This document shows, piece after piece, positions 1-9,019 of a stretch of 64,000 nt of DNA; the first letter of the stretch is position 1, and each line of letters starts with the position of its first letter. A program made the position numbers and the translations under genes. The notes under the pieces are model-generated. The model did no database searches. It worked only from the letters and a program-made list of their open reading frames with translations, and was not told the DNA's origin. This stretch comes from Faecalicatena_A orotica (GTDB lineage: Bacteria > Bacillota > Clostridia > Lachnospirales > Lachnospiraceae), in assembly GCF_040545875.1 (NCBI RefSeq), contig NZ_JBEPMR010000003.1; one strand, given 5' to 3'.

Positions 1-1521
1 GTTAAAACTAATCATATACCCTTTACTTTTCTTGTAATCCTCCAGATATTCAGCTAATTGTTCCTCTCCTCGGCGATTATACTCATCTCCATGCCATATC
101 TTCATTTCAATGATTGACTGCTCGCCTCGATAATCAACAATCACATCTGTACGCCGCATTCCTCTTGTTCTGAACTCAATATAATAATTCCCAATTCCAT
201 TGATTATAGGCCTGAGATAAAGCAGGAAATATTTTCTGCCCTCTTCTTCTAAAAATGTTTCATCACTATCGGCATACAATTCTGTGAAATGCTCCACAAA
301 CTTCTCTAATATCAGCCGCATATTTAATTGTCCACCTGTAATAAACTGGTTTTTGTCCTTTAAAGATGCTTTATAGATATCTTTCTCGTGCATCTCGTTT
401 GCAGATAGGTAGTAATTATAGAGTAATGTATCAAATATCCTGTTCGCCGGCTCTACCATTCCATCCCTATTTTTAACAAAGCCAAACATTGATGCAATAT
501 CAATAGCCGGATTCATTGGATTATACGCAATCCCTCTGCCTGAAAACAACAGGGCATACAGCATTTCGTCCATTTCCGGATAAGTCGTCAGTTTATGAAT
601 CAATGATTCGAACAATGTATTCTTTTCCTGCAAAAGAATCCTTTCAGCCTCCAGAAATCCCGATTTGCTCCATGCTGACCGCTTATCCGGATATTTTTCA
701 CTGCCGGAAACTCTTTCATCTATAATCTTGCAAAGACGTGAAACCAAATAAGGATAACCAGATGTATAATTAGATATCATCCCTGCCATCTCCATGACAT
801 CCATACCTGTATGCCAGTCTTCTTCATATTTCTCCAGCATCTCTGCAATTCCGTCCATTGACAGGCTCATATCCACATTGAAATCAGCAGCAATATTCCA
901 AGGACTATTATATTGCTGTTCCTCATCACCACGCATCTTTAGTTTCAAATTCTTAATGTCGTGTACTCCTGCTAAAATAACTGACTGGAAAGTAGGACGG
1001 TCAATTCGTTTCAGATATTTATCTCTTAACATTCCAAGAAAACTTAAAAATGTTGTGCTTCCACTCGCCTGATCCACCTCGTCAATTATTAGAATAATCG
1101 GCTTTACGCTATCCCTGCACATCTGTGAAATCACATTTGAATATTCCCTGAAAGACAGCTGCTTCTCGCCTTTTGCATACTCAGATAAGATCTGAAAAGT
1201 CTCTTTCGGAACCTCCGTTGTTTCCCCATACTCAATCGTATCACATAGGAGTCCGCTAAATTCCCTGCAGAAATTGGTGTCATTCCTGTAAACAAAGTCA
1301 CCCATCCCCTCAAAACTAATTGAAAATACAATATAATCTGGGGAAAGCGCCCGCACAAGCTGACGAATAGTCGTTGTTTTCCCATACTGTCTCGCCCTGT
1401 TGATCGTAAAATATTTCCCGGCATCTACAAGATTCTTAATTTCCCTTAACTGCCTGTTGACCTCAACCATGTAATGTAAATCCGGCAGGCAGACACCTTC
1501 CGTATTAAAATACTTGCCCAT
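1..1521 (-). CDS. AAA ATPase with C-terminal PD-(D/E)XK-like domain (partial)
   Basis: The 3' end is cut off by the left edge, so the protein is incomplete. The start is the ATG at 1519-1521, preceded by AGGAG about 8 bases upstream. The N-terminal part resembles the AAA-like family that begins with a short Cys-Leu-Pro-Asp segment. A P-loop variant, INRARQYGKTTT, lies near residue 40, and a Walker B stretch ending in IDEVDQAS follows about 100 residues later. Near the visible C-terminus, RRTDVIVDY followed by IIEMKIW has the Asp...Glu-x-Lys spacing of PD-(D/E)XK nucleases. Proteins of this kind are common, scattered accessory genes in gut Clostridia and Bacteroidetes, and their cellular role is not established. 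It stands alone, and nothing links it to the GH36 gene downstream. Confidence 0.8.
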   Translation of the reverse strand, partial: MGKYFNTEGVCLPDLHYMVEVNRQLREIKNLVDAGKYFTINRARQYGKTTTIRQLVRALSPDYIVFSISFEGMGDFVYRNDTNFCREFSGLLCDTIEYGETTEVPKETFQILSEYAKGEKQLSFREYSNVISQMCRDSVKPIILIIDEVDQASGSTTFLSFLGMLRDKYLKRIDRPTFQSVILAGVHDIKNLKLKMRGDEEQQYNSPWNIAADFNVDMSLSMDGIAEMLEKYEEDWHTGMDVMEMAGMISNYTSGYPYLVSRLCKIIDERVSGSEKYPDKRSAWSKSGFLEAERILLQEKNTLFESLIHKLTTYPEMDEMLYALLFSGRGIAYNPMNPAIDIASMFGFVKNRDGMVEPANRIFDTLLYNYYLSANEMHEKDIYKASLKDKNQFITGGQLNMRLILEKFVEHFTELYADSDETFLEEEGRKYFLLYLRPIINGIGNYYIEFRTRGMRRTDVIVDYRGEQSIIEMKIWHGDEYNRRGEEQLAEYLEDYKKSKGYMISFN

Positions 1522-1726
1522 GCTGCACACTCCTGTTTTCCAATACTGCTTATTTTCCACTGTACTGATTACATTATACGGCATTCCAACTTATAGCACA
1601 ATCATTTGTTCCAAACCTTATCAAAAGGATACTGTGCTTATAAAATAATTGTATCTACTCATTAAAAACCACCAAGTACAGAGCCCAAAGTCTTCGGGAG
1701 TATATTCAGGATATCAGCATACTCTC

Positions 1727-3952
1727 CTATTCCCTTGCTTTGAGCACAAAGATTTTTGAATCAAAGTCCCCACATATAGATCCGTCATGAGGAAGTTCAC
1801 CACAAGACGCATCCGTGGTAATCAATCCTAAGTTCATCAGTTCATCGCCATAATTTTCTGTATGGTTAGTCAGATTTAAATAACAGCAGTCAGGATTCAA
1901 TCCTTGAAGCCTAATACGGCTATATGGAAGGTTGGCTCCGTTTAATACGCGGTACCAGCCAACCACAGCTGTTTTCTTGTCTTCGCTTACGTCCATCCAT
2001 GCTGTCACGTTGTCTTCAAACGGGCTCTTCAGGCGGTAAAATGTACCGAATTGAATTAATTTCCGGTATTCCTTCATGAAAGCAATCTGCTGTTTTACTT
2101 CCTCCTGTTCTTCTTCAGTCAGTCTGTTGAGGTCAAGCTCATATCCAAATGTTCCAAAGTAAGCCACATTTGCCCTTGTATGAAGAGGGGTTTCCCGAAG
2201 TACCTGATGGTTCGGAGTCACTGAAACATGGCTTCCCATACTGCTGATTGGGTAGCACAGAGAGGTGCCGTACTGTATTTTCAGGCGTTCTACCGCATCG
2301 GTATCGTCACTTGTCCATGCCTGGGGTGCATAATACAGCATTCCGGGATCAAACCTCCCTCCGCCGCTTGCGCAGGACTCGAACAGGACATGGGGGAATT
2401 CACTGGTCAGTCTTTCGTACAGATCATAAACACCGAGTATATACCGGTGGAAGACCTCTCCCTGACGGTCCGCGGGCAGTGCCCCGCTATAGCATTCTGT
2501 TATGCTCCGGTTCATATCCCATTTAATATAGGATACTTTGGCTTCTGAAAGGATTTTTGCCATCATGTCATGGATGCAGTCCACTACTTCTTTTCTGGAA
2601 AAATCAAGTACATACTGGTTCCTTCCGTGAGAAATGCTGCGTCCGGGAGTCTTTAAAATCCAGTCAGGATGGGCACGGTAAAGGTCAGAATCAGCGTTAA
2701 CCATCTCCGGCTCAAACCACAGGCCGAATTTCAAGCCCAGATTTTCGATCTTCTCGGCAAGTCCGGTAATTCCATTCGGCAGCCGCTCAAGATTTGCAAC
2801 CCAGTCTCCAAGACCCGCATAGTCGTTGCTGCGTGCACCAAACCAGCCGTCATCCAGAACAAAGAGCTCCACGCCGCTTTCTTTCGCTTTTTTTGCAATT
2901 GTCACAAGCTTATCCTCTGTGAAGTCAAAATAAGTGGCCTCCCAATTGTTATTCAGGATAGGACGCTCCTTATCTCTCCAATAACCCCTGACAAGGCGTT
3001 TCTGATAGAGTTTGTGGAAGGTCTGGCTCATTTTGTTCAGTCCGTCGGAAGAATATACCATAACAGCTTCCGGTGTCTGGAAGGTTTCCCCAAGATCCAG
3101 TTTCCAGTCAAAACCGCAGGGATTGATTCCCATCAATATGCGGGTAGTGTCATGAGTATCCACTTCTGCCTGTGCAAGAAAATTCCCACTGTATATCAGG
3201 CTGAATCCAATTGCCTCGCCGTGAGATTCATCGGCATTTGGACGTTTTAGTATAAGAAACGGATTATGTTCGTGGGAGGAATTGCCGCGCAGGCTGTCTA
3301 TGGCCTGAATCCCCTGCTCCAGTTTCCTTGTTTTCATATGGCGTTCCCTCGCCCAGGCTCCTGAGAACTGGATCCATTCATAGTCTTTATCCGGCAGGTC
3401 CATGCACAGGCTCATTGCCCGTGTAAGATGCACTGGCTCATTGCCCTCATTGGTGAGTCTGGCGCTTCTGGCCAGAGCACCGCCTCTGACAAATACTGTA
3501 TAAAAGAGTTCCAGCTTTATATGGGTAACCGGGTCTTTTAAAACCAATTGTAAGGTCTCAGCTTCCCCGTCATCCTCGGTATAGGTTGCAGGCAGCCCTG
3601 CGAGGGCAGGTTTGCCCGGAATGATATGGTAACTTTCATATTGGAAATCACTGAGGCGGCTGCCGTTCTCCTGCGAAATTTCAACGGCCGGATGCCTGTA
3701 ATCCGTCGTGCCATATACACCGTACTCCTGCTTTACATGCTCCAGCGAAAACAAAATGTCACCCTCATAAGGATGTGAACTCATTGGGCGGGGACACATC
3801 TCAAGCAGATAAGAAAAGTTATCCTTGTCATGGATTTTTCTGCCAAAATAAAGCTGCCCCATATGTCTGTTAGGCAGTACGGTGGTGATATAGCTTATCG
3901 TGTCGTTGTATAAGTGAAAGGTCTGTGTGCCTTCATGGTATATGATACTCAT
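1727..3952 (-). CDS. GH36 alpha-galactosidase
   Basis: This 741-residue protein hydrolyses terminal alpha-1,6-galactosides (melibiose, raffinose family) in the cytoplasm. The ATG at 3950-3952 is chosen because AGGAGG sits 6 bases upstream; a longer reading adds 9 residues without a ribosome site. The GH36 signature is intact: the nucleophile Asp479 is in YIKWDMNR, and the acid/base Asp549 is in WTSDDTDA. Other family landmarks are LDDGWFG, WFEPEMV and FESCASGGGR. The length matches family members from Geobacillus and Lactobacillus. It lies 19 bases after the GPH symporter and is presumably co-transcribed with it, under the AraC-type regulator at 5550-6458. No signal peptide is seen, so the substrate must be imported intact by the symporter. 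Confidence 0.95.
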   Translation of the reverse strand: MSIIYHEGTQTFHLYNDTISYITTVLPNRHMGQLYFGRKIHDKDNFSYLLEMCPRPMSSHPYEGDILFSLEHVKQEYGVYGTTDYRHPAVEISQENGSRLSDFQYESYHIIPGKPALAGLPATYTEDDGEAETLQLVLKDPVTHIKLELFYTVFVRGGALARSARLTNEGNEPVHLTRAMSLCMDLPDKDYEWIQFSGAWARERHMKTRKLEQGIQAIDSLRGNSSHEHNPFLILKRPNADESHGEAIGFSLIYSGNFLAQAEVDTHDTTRILMGINPCGFDWKLDLGETFQTPEAVMVYSSDGLNKMSQTFHKLYQKRLVRGYWRDKERPILNNNWEATYFDFTEDKLVTIAKKAKESGVELFVLDDGWFGARSNDYAGLGDWVANLERLPNGITGLAEKIENLGLKFGLWFEPEMVNADSDLYRAHPDWILKTPGRSISHGRNQYVLDFSRKEVVDCIHDMMAKILSEAKVSYIKWDMNRSITECYSGALPADRQGEVFHRYILGVYDLYERLTSEFPHVLFESCASGGGRFDPGMLYYAPQAWTSDDTDAVERLKIQYGTSLCYPISSMGSHVSVTPNHQVLRETPLHTRANVAYFGTFGYELDLNRLTEEEQEEVKQQIAFMKEYRKLIQFGTFYRLKSPFEDNVTAWMDVSEDKKTAVVGWYRVLNGANLPYSRIRLQGLNPDCCYLNLTNHTENYGDELMNLGLITTDASCGELPHDGSICGDFDSKIFVLKARE

Positions 3953-3971
3953 AATGATCCTCCTGCTGAAT

Positions 3972-5402
3972 TTATACATTCATTCCAATTTTTTTCTGTG
4001 CTGCATGTATGGCATTTACTTTTTCTGTAACTTCTGCCATTGTTTTTCCTTTTAGCTTATAAAACTTCCTGTAAATGCAATAGCTCATTATGATGAGTAT
4101 GATCGGTATCACAATCATCAATACTCTGATACCGAGGAGTGTTCCTGCCGTCTGAACAGCGGCTTTTGCATTGTATCCAATGATCTGAAGCCCTATGCCT
4201 GTAAGTCCGCCTGCCGCTGCCATGGCAGCTTTCATGAGAAAAGTCTGGGTGGAACAGGTAACGCTTTCATTGCGGACTCCGAATTTAACCTCTCCATAGT
4301 CAATGACATCGGCCATACAGCAGGTTGTAACTCCCAGAGATAAGCCAGAACCGAAGAAAAGGAACGCACAGCAGATAATGACTACAATTTTACTGGAGGG
4401 TGCGATAAATCCCATGATTCCTAAGGCACTAAGACCAATAATCGGCAATATACATGCGAGTCCGAATACTTTTTGCCGGCTGATCATCCCCGCGATTTTA
4501 GGAAAACAGATAAGGCCGAGCATTTCTGCAATAATCGCAAACCCAAAAATGGAGTAAAGGTATTCATTGCCGCAGACATTTTTAAAATAATATACCGCAA
4601 AACCTTTGGCTATCTGTGTACAGAGATTATATGTCAGCAGCAAACCGATGAATGCAAGGAGCTGGTCATTCTTGACGATGATGTGCAGTGCCTGGCGCAG
4701 GCTTGTTTTTTGGACGTTAGAATCCAATGTTGAATCTTCTTTTACATTAAAAACAGTAATTCCAATGGTTATGATAAATATAACAGCAATGGTAATCGCG
4801 AATATGGTAAACCCTTGTTCATGGTACAGGTTGTCGTTACCAGTCAATTTGTTAAGTCCATTGATAATATATAGTCCAAATGTAGCAACAATAAATCCTG
4901 CAAAACTTGCAAAAAACCGGGGAATAACGGAAACCCTTTCACGTTCACGGGGGTCATTGGTCAGATTAGGCAGCCATGACCAGTAAGGGACATCCATAAT
5001 GGTATAAGTCATCCCATACACTATATAAACCACGGCAACATAGACATACAAGGCAGTCCCCTTCAGCCCGCAGCTTGTAAACAAAAATACAAAAACTACG
5101 GAATTAACTAATGTTCCGACGATAAGCCAGATTCTGAATTTTCCGAATCTGGTACGGGTATTATCAACTATCATCCCCATAATCGGGTCGTTAACAGCAT
5201 CCCAGATACGTGCCACAAAAAAGAGTGTGCCTACGAAAGCCGGTGCAAGGTACAGTGTATCCGTTAAATATAGCATCAGAAAGGAACCGACCATATTCAC
5301 TATAGCATCCTTGCCGATGGCACCGACGCCGAAACATAACTTTTCACGTGTAGATACGTGTTTATACTGCGGCACAGAAGCCTGTTTACCTGTTGTACTC
5401 AT
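3972..5402 (-). CDS. GPH-family sugar:cation symporter (MelB-like)
   Basis: This 476-residue, 12-helix major facilitator protein belongs to the glycoside-pentoside-hexuronide family. Family signatures include RIWDAVNDPIMG near residue 70 and TRTRFGKFRIW just after it. The start is the ATG at 5400-5402, with GGAGG 8 bases upstream; a start five codons earlier overlaps that site and is unlikely. It most likely imports an alpha-galactoside with Na+ or H+ for the GH36 enzyme encoded immediately downstream. A -10 box TATAAT (5475-5480) lies upstream with no good -35 box, which fits activation by the neighbouring AraC-type protein. The exact sugar cannot be read from the sequence. Confidence 0.9.
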   Translation of the reverse strand: MSTTGKQASVPQYKHVSTREKLCFGVGAIGKDAIVNMVGSFLMLYLTDTLYLAPAFVGTLFFVARIWDAVNDPIMGMIVDNTRTRFGKFRIWLIVGTLVNSVVFVFLFTSCGLKGTALYVYVAVVYIVYGMTYTIMDVPYWSWLPNLTNDPRERERVSVIPRFFASFAGFIVATFGLYIINGLNKLTGNDNLYHEQGFTIFAITIAVIFIITIGITVFNVKEDSTLDSNVQKTSLRQALHIIVKNDQLLAFIGLLLTYNLCTQIAKGFAVYYFKNVCGNEYLYSIFGFAIIAEMLGLICFPKIAGMISRQKVFGLACILPIIGLSALGIMGFIAPSSKIVVIICCAFLFFGSGLSLGVTTCCMADVIDYGEVKFGVRNESVTCSTQTFLMKAAMAAAGGLTGIGLQIIGYNAKAAVQTAGTLLGIRVLMIVIPIILIIMSYCIYRKFYKLKGKTMAEVTEKVNAIHAAQKKIGMNV

Positions 5403-5474
5403 AAAAATTTCCTCCATATCCTATTTCTTAAATTATGATTGGGGAAACTGCGCATATTTCCTTCGATATAGGTA

Positions 5475-5480
5475 ATTATA
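5475..5480 (-). promoter_or_regulatory. Candidate -10 box of the alpha-galactoside genes
   Basis: A perfect TATAAT lies on the minus strand about 75 bases before the symporter start. No recognisable -35 hexamer is present at 17 bases, which is typical of activator-dependent promoters. The AraC-type activator is encoded directly upstream. Confidence 0.45.
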
Positions 5481-5549
5481 GACAGGATTTTAGAATTGGG
5501 TTAGAATGATTTGTTAAGAAAAACAGTCAAAATGTTAAATAACTGCAGA

Positions 5550-6458
5550 CTACAAAAGAGTCTGCAGTTCATCCAGCCTGTCACGATTTTTAATCAGGCT
5601 GTCCTTGACCTCCTGCCGGTGATTGCGCCGATAGCTTGAAGGCGTAATTCCGGTTTGGGCTTTGAACATTTTAGAAAAGATCAGGGCATCCTTGTAACCG
5701 CAGGACATGGCAACACCCTCAATTGAAAGTTCTGTGAGGACAAGAAGCTCTGTTGCGCGTGTCAGTCGGAAATTCGTCAGATACTCCTGTACAGACATAC
5801 CAAGGTTTTGCTGAAACAGGGTATAAAGATAACTGCGGTTTATGCAGACATAGTCTGCAATGTCTGATATATGGAGCGGGTTCGAATAATTATTTTGTAT
5901 ATACTCAATTGCCTGCCGTACATACCTGTTTTCTTTACTTTCCTTTTTCCCAGAGGGGATTTCGATATCCTTTGTCAAAATGGCAAAAAAGGAATAGAGC
6001 AGGCTTTCTAAAAGATATTGGTTGGATATTGTGGAAGTGTTATTCTTCAGCATATTCAGGACCGTAAGCTTTAACTCAGCCCCCCTGCTGCAGCTAAAAA
6101 CAGGCTGGCTGCTATTCAGCCCCAAATCTCTTAAATAATCCTCCGCATTATTCCCTGCAAATCCAATCCAAAGATAGGACCAGGGATCTTTTTCATCGGC
6201 CTGATAAAATGTCTGAATATCAGGCACAATCAAAAAGCCCTGTCCTGCTTTCAAATCATACCGTGTATTGCTTATATGATAACATCCTCTTCCTTTTAAT
6301 ATGTAATGAATAATGTAGTTAGGGCGCACAGCCGGACCGAAACTATGTAATGGGGAACAATCCGCATAACCGCAAAAGCATAAGTATAAATCACCAAATT
6401 TCCTGTCAGAAAGTTTCATCTCATAACAATTTTTCATTGGTCTGTCTTCTTTTGCCAT
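5550..6458 (-). CDS. AraC-family transcriptional regulator (cupin plus HTH)
   Basis: This 302-residue protein has an N-terminal AraC cupin ligand-binding domain (roughly 25-160), where YLWIGFAG is the usual family landmark. The C-terminal double helix-turn-helix (about 190-290) includes LHISDIADYVCINRSYL and the closing GITPSSYRR. The start has GGAGG 8 bases upstream. It sits directly upstream of the symporter and GH36 genes on the same strand, so it is probably their sugar-responsive activator. Its own promoter is a good consensus (TTGCAA, 17 bases, TAAAAT), consistent with constitutive low-level expression. It also lies just downstream of the C-glycoside operon, but that operon has a regulator of its own at its other end. 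Confidence 0.92.
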   Translation of the reverse strand: MAKEDRPMKNCYEMKLSDRKFGDLYLCFCGYADCSPLHSFGPAVRPNYIIHYILKGRGCYHISNTRYDLKAGQGFLIVPDIQTFYQADEKDPWSYLWIGFAGNNAEDYLRDLGLNSSQPVFSCSRGAELKLTVLNMLKNNTSTISNQYLLESLLYSFFAILTKDIEIPSGKKESKENRYVRQAIEYIQNNYSNPLHISDIADYVCINRSYLYTLFQQNLGMSVQEYLTNFRLTRATELLVLTELSIEGVAMSCGYKDALIFSKMFKAQTGITPSSYRRNHRQEVKDSLIKNRDRLDELQTLL

Positions 6459-6491
6459 TGATCTGCCTCCTTTGTAAAATAGCTTATATTT

Positions 6492-6520
6492 ATTTTACAT
6501 TGGAGTTTTAGCATTTGCAA
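6492..6520 (-). promoter_or_regulatory. Promoter of the AraC regulator gene
   Basis: On the minus strand, the -35 box TTGCAA (6515-6520) and the -10 box TAAAAT (6492-6497) are separated by exactly 17 bases, about 35 bases before the regulator start. Confidence 0.55.
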
Positions 6521-6549
6521 GGAAGAGATCAGCTATCACTTTTTTTACA

Positions 6550-7608
6550 CTATTCAAAATCAACCGATTTCTTCGTCCTCGCCGACTCCCTGACTGCTTC
6601 CATCAGCCTTAACACTCTCCGTACTTCAGGAACCTTCACGAAAAATTCTTCTTCGCCGTGGTAAGCCTTTATAAACTGCTCGAAATAGTTTTCATGGCAT
6701 GTATGAACCTCCGGCAGTTCTTCTGTTACAATCAAGCCTTCTCTTGGATTGCCAAATGACCTCGTTGGTCCTGCCGCCGTCATTGTCCTTGAGCCTTTGA
6801 CGTTCGTCAGCAGTCCGGTTGTTCTGACAATCCTGCCTTCCGGGTCGAACCCGTCTACATAAGCAGAACCTTCGTTTCCGCCCATGAACCAGTGACGTTC
6901 GAACCATTTCGGCTGATCTTTTAAGTAGTAAGTTCCCAGTTCAACCTCTGCCGTGATTCCATTTTCAAATACAAGCTGAATATTAAAGAAGTCGTCCACT
7001 TCTTCATTTATTACATTCTTCATAGTGGCAAACACAGAAGTCACTTTTGCATCGATCATCCAGAGAAGCTGGTCTAACAAGTGAACACCCCAGTCGAATA
7101 ACATTCCGCCGCCTTCTGAAATATAAACGTGCCAGTCATGCATGTTACCGTTGAATCCATATAACTGGTTCTTAATTGTAAAGATATCGCCTAACGCTTT
7201 TTGATCATAGATTTCTTTGATTGTCCTGAAATCCGGATCGAACCTTCTCTGCTGGTGTACCGTAAATTTCACACCATTTTCGTTCACAGCTTTCATCATC
7301 TCGTCTAGCTCTGCTACACTCATAGCGACCGGCTTTTCACAGATGATATCTTTTTTCGCATTGGCTGCCTTTGTTACAAGGTCAAGATGCTGGTTATTGT
7401 TGGCAGCAATGATCACTACCTGTATATCCGGATTCGCAAGCATTTCTTCCGCTGAATTGTACCGGATGATTCCTTCCTTTACATCTTCCAGCTGTTTCGG
7501 CTGGATATCACAGATTCCGGTTACTTCGATTCCATCCATCTGAGTCAGCATGGTCTCGTGCTCGTGTCCCATAAAACCGTGTCCGATAATACCAAATTTT
7601 ATACTCAT
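6550..7608 (-). CDS. Gfo/Idh/MocA-family oxidoreductase (C-glycoside operon, last gene)
   Basis: This 352-residue NAD(P)-dependent sugar dehydrogenase opens with a Rossmann motif, GIIGHGFMG. The family lysine is in CEKPVA near residue 94, and the substrate-side histidine is in FDWGVHLLDQ. The start has AAGGA 8 bases upstream. It is the last gene of the operon with two C-glycoside deglycosidase pairs. In the described puerarin pathway, a member of this family oxidises the 3-position of the C-linked glucose so that the deglycosidase can cleave it. This copy could oxidise a second substrate, or reduce the released 3-oxo-sugar back to glucose. Which of the two dehydrogenases does which job is not visible from sequence. 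Confidence 0.88.
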   Translation of the reverse strand: MSIKFGIIGHGFMGHEHETMLTQMDGIEVTGICDIQPKQLEDVKEGIIRYNSAEEMLANPDIQVVIIAANNNQHLDLVTKAANAKKDIICEKPVAMSVAELDEMMKAVNENGVKFTVHQQRRFDPDFRTIKEIYDQKALGDIFTIKNQLYGFNGNMHDWHVYISEGGGMLFDWGVHLLDQLLWMIDAKVTSVFATMKNVINEEVDDFFNIQLVFENGITAEVELGTYYLKDQPKWFERHWFMGGNEGSAYVDGFDPEGRIVRTTGLLTNVKGSRTMTAAGPTRSFGNPREGLIVTEELPEVHTCHENYFEQFIKAYHGEEEFFVKVPEVRRVLRLMEAVRESARTKKSVDFE

Positions 7609-7669
7609 TTTTGTTTCCTTCTTTCTATCATTTTATGTTGTCCGTTAAAGTCATGCTGCTTGCCTGACC

Positions 7670-8110
7670 CTATACAATCAGAAGATGTCTGTGGTTCACG
7701 TGATGCCCGAATTCAGGCATAAAAATCTCACTTTCTTCATCCGGGTCCAGTGTATCCTGCATCATAGGAGGCATGTATGAAGATGTAAAACAGAAGCCAT
7801 ATGTAATATCATGAAAGCCCTGTGCCAGTCCGCCTTCTTTCTGAACCTTTAATACCGCAGGTGTGGTAACCGCCCAATGGGTATCATAGTTGGTTTTCAT
7901 TTCTTCATAAGTATAGTCTTCGCCTTTGATATTCCAGATGATGTCTTCTTTTTCATACCTTTGACCGTCTACAATCAAGGTGCCCGGCCTTAACTGGCTT
8001 AAAAATACTCCACGGTAATAAGGAAGCCTTATCTTCATTTGAAAGCCTGTTATCTTCCCGTCCTTTTTTATATTGCGAAATCCCACTGACTGGATTACTT
8101 CTCGTTCCAT
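7670..8110 (-). CDS. C-glycoside deglycosidase beta subunit, copy 1 (DUF6379)
   Basis: This 146-residue protein has no signal peptide and belongs to the small beta-sandwich family (DUF6379) that forms the beta subunit of C-glycoside deglycosidases such as DgpC and DfgB. Landmarks shared with the second copy at 13482 are the LPYYRGVFLS / LSYYRGHFLS segment, the VDGQ-E-E-I stretch and the closing SSYMP-type motif. The start has AGGAGG 7 bases upstream. It begins 11 bases after the alpha subunit ends, so the two are translated together. In this pair the order is alpha then beta, opposite to the second pair. In characterised enzymes the beta subunit stabilises and completes the alpha active site. 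Confidence 0.85.
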   Translation of the reverse strand: MEREVIQSVGFRNIKKDGKITGFQMKIRLPYYRGVFLSQLRPGTLIVDGQRYEKEDIIWNIKGEDYTYEEMKTNYDTHWAVTTPAVLKVQKEGGLAQGFHDITYGFCFTSSYMPPMMQDTLDPDEESEIFMPEFGHHVNHRHLLIV

Positions 8111-8121
8111 CTTATTTCCTC

Positions 8122-8994
8122 CTAATCCCCAATGTAGTTCTTCAGCATAATGTGCTGTCTGCGAAGCGTCTGCCCAACCTCATATCCGGGGTCATATTTA
8201 TCTGCCCCTTCATATTCACTCAGGAGATATCCGTCCCAGTTATGGTCTTTGAGTACTTGAATCACTTCTTTATATGGGATCGTTGTCTCTTCGAACTCGT
8301 CGTTCATCTGAATGAATTTTGCATGGCAGCAGTAAACATATGGGAGTAATGGGATTAAGTCTTCCGGGGTGTTCGCCACATAGTTCGGGTCTTTATAGTC
8401 ATTTTCACCAAACTCTGTGCGGAAAACACTGAAATCAATATTTAAGCCGAAATTTTTTGTACCGGTTTCTTTCATAAAATCTACATAATCCATTACCATC
8501 TTGCTTTTCAGGTTTGTTGGCGTATGGATTTCAGGGCACATCTGAATTCCCAGTTCCTCTGCGAGCGGAAGAGCCATCTTTATAATTTCTTTCCAGTTTG
8601 CCACCGGATCGAGTGCATCCGTAATGACCGGCATCTTTGTTCTCATGACTGTGAATCCAAGCCTGTGTGCAAGACGCATGTCCCTGGCAAGCATCTCATA
8701 GGATTCCTCTGTTGTAAGGTCCCTGAAACCTAACACATGGGAATCAATCCAGTTCCCGTATTCCACCGGGACCACCTCGTATTTATCGCAGAGGCGGAAC
8801 CAGTTTTCCACCCATTCATCTGTCGGATACGGATAGTTTTCGATGTGGGTGTTTGCCAGAATCTCAATTCCGTGGGCCCCCATATCATGTACATCCTCAA
8901 AGCAGTCCTCCAATGTTTTTGTGAGGCCATACTCAGCTGAATAACTATATAATGCCACTCCACGTTTCGGTCCTTTTCTATCATAATGAAACAT
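8122..8994 (-). CDS. C-glycoside deglycosidase alpha subunit, copy 1 (xylose-isomerase-like TIM barrel)
   Basis: This 290-residue protein is the catalytic subunit type (DgpB/DfgA). It cleaves the C-C bond between the anomeric carbon of a 3-oxo-glucosyl group and an aromatic ring. The divalent-metal ligands expected for this barrel are all present: Glu155 (in CPEIHTPT), Asp187 (NIDF), His224 (CCHAKF) and Glu260 (LSEYEG). The candidate catalytic base is His157, two residues after the first ligand. The start chosen is the ATG at 8992-8994, since GGGG lies 7 bases upstream; a TTG two codons earlier is too close to it. Its beta subunit follows 11 bases downstream. Only 37 residues separate the Asp and His ligands, against 90 in copy 2. 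Confidence 0.85.
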   Translation of the reverse strand: MFHYDRKGPKRGVALYSYSAEYGLTKTLEDCFEDVHDMGAHGIEILANTHIENYPYPTDEWVENWFRLCDKYEVVPVEYGNWIDSHVLGFRDLTTEESYEMLARDMRLAHRLGFTVMRTKMPVITDALDPVANWKEIIKMALPLAEELGIQMCPEIHTPTNLKSKMVMDYVDFMKETGTKNFGLNIDFSVFRTEFGENDYKDPNYVANTPEDLIPLLPYVYCCHAKFIQMNDEFEETTIPYKEVIQVLKDHNWDGYLLSEYEGADKYDPGYEVGQTLRRQHIMLKNYIGD

Positions 8995-9019
8995 AATCAA
9001 TCCCCTATTCTACAAAGTA

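Noticed and set aside
2228..3250. Long open frames on the plus strand opposite the GH36 gene
   Set aside because: They lie entirely inside the strongly supported GH36 gene, have no ribosome sites and encode no recognisable domains.
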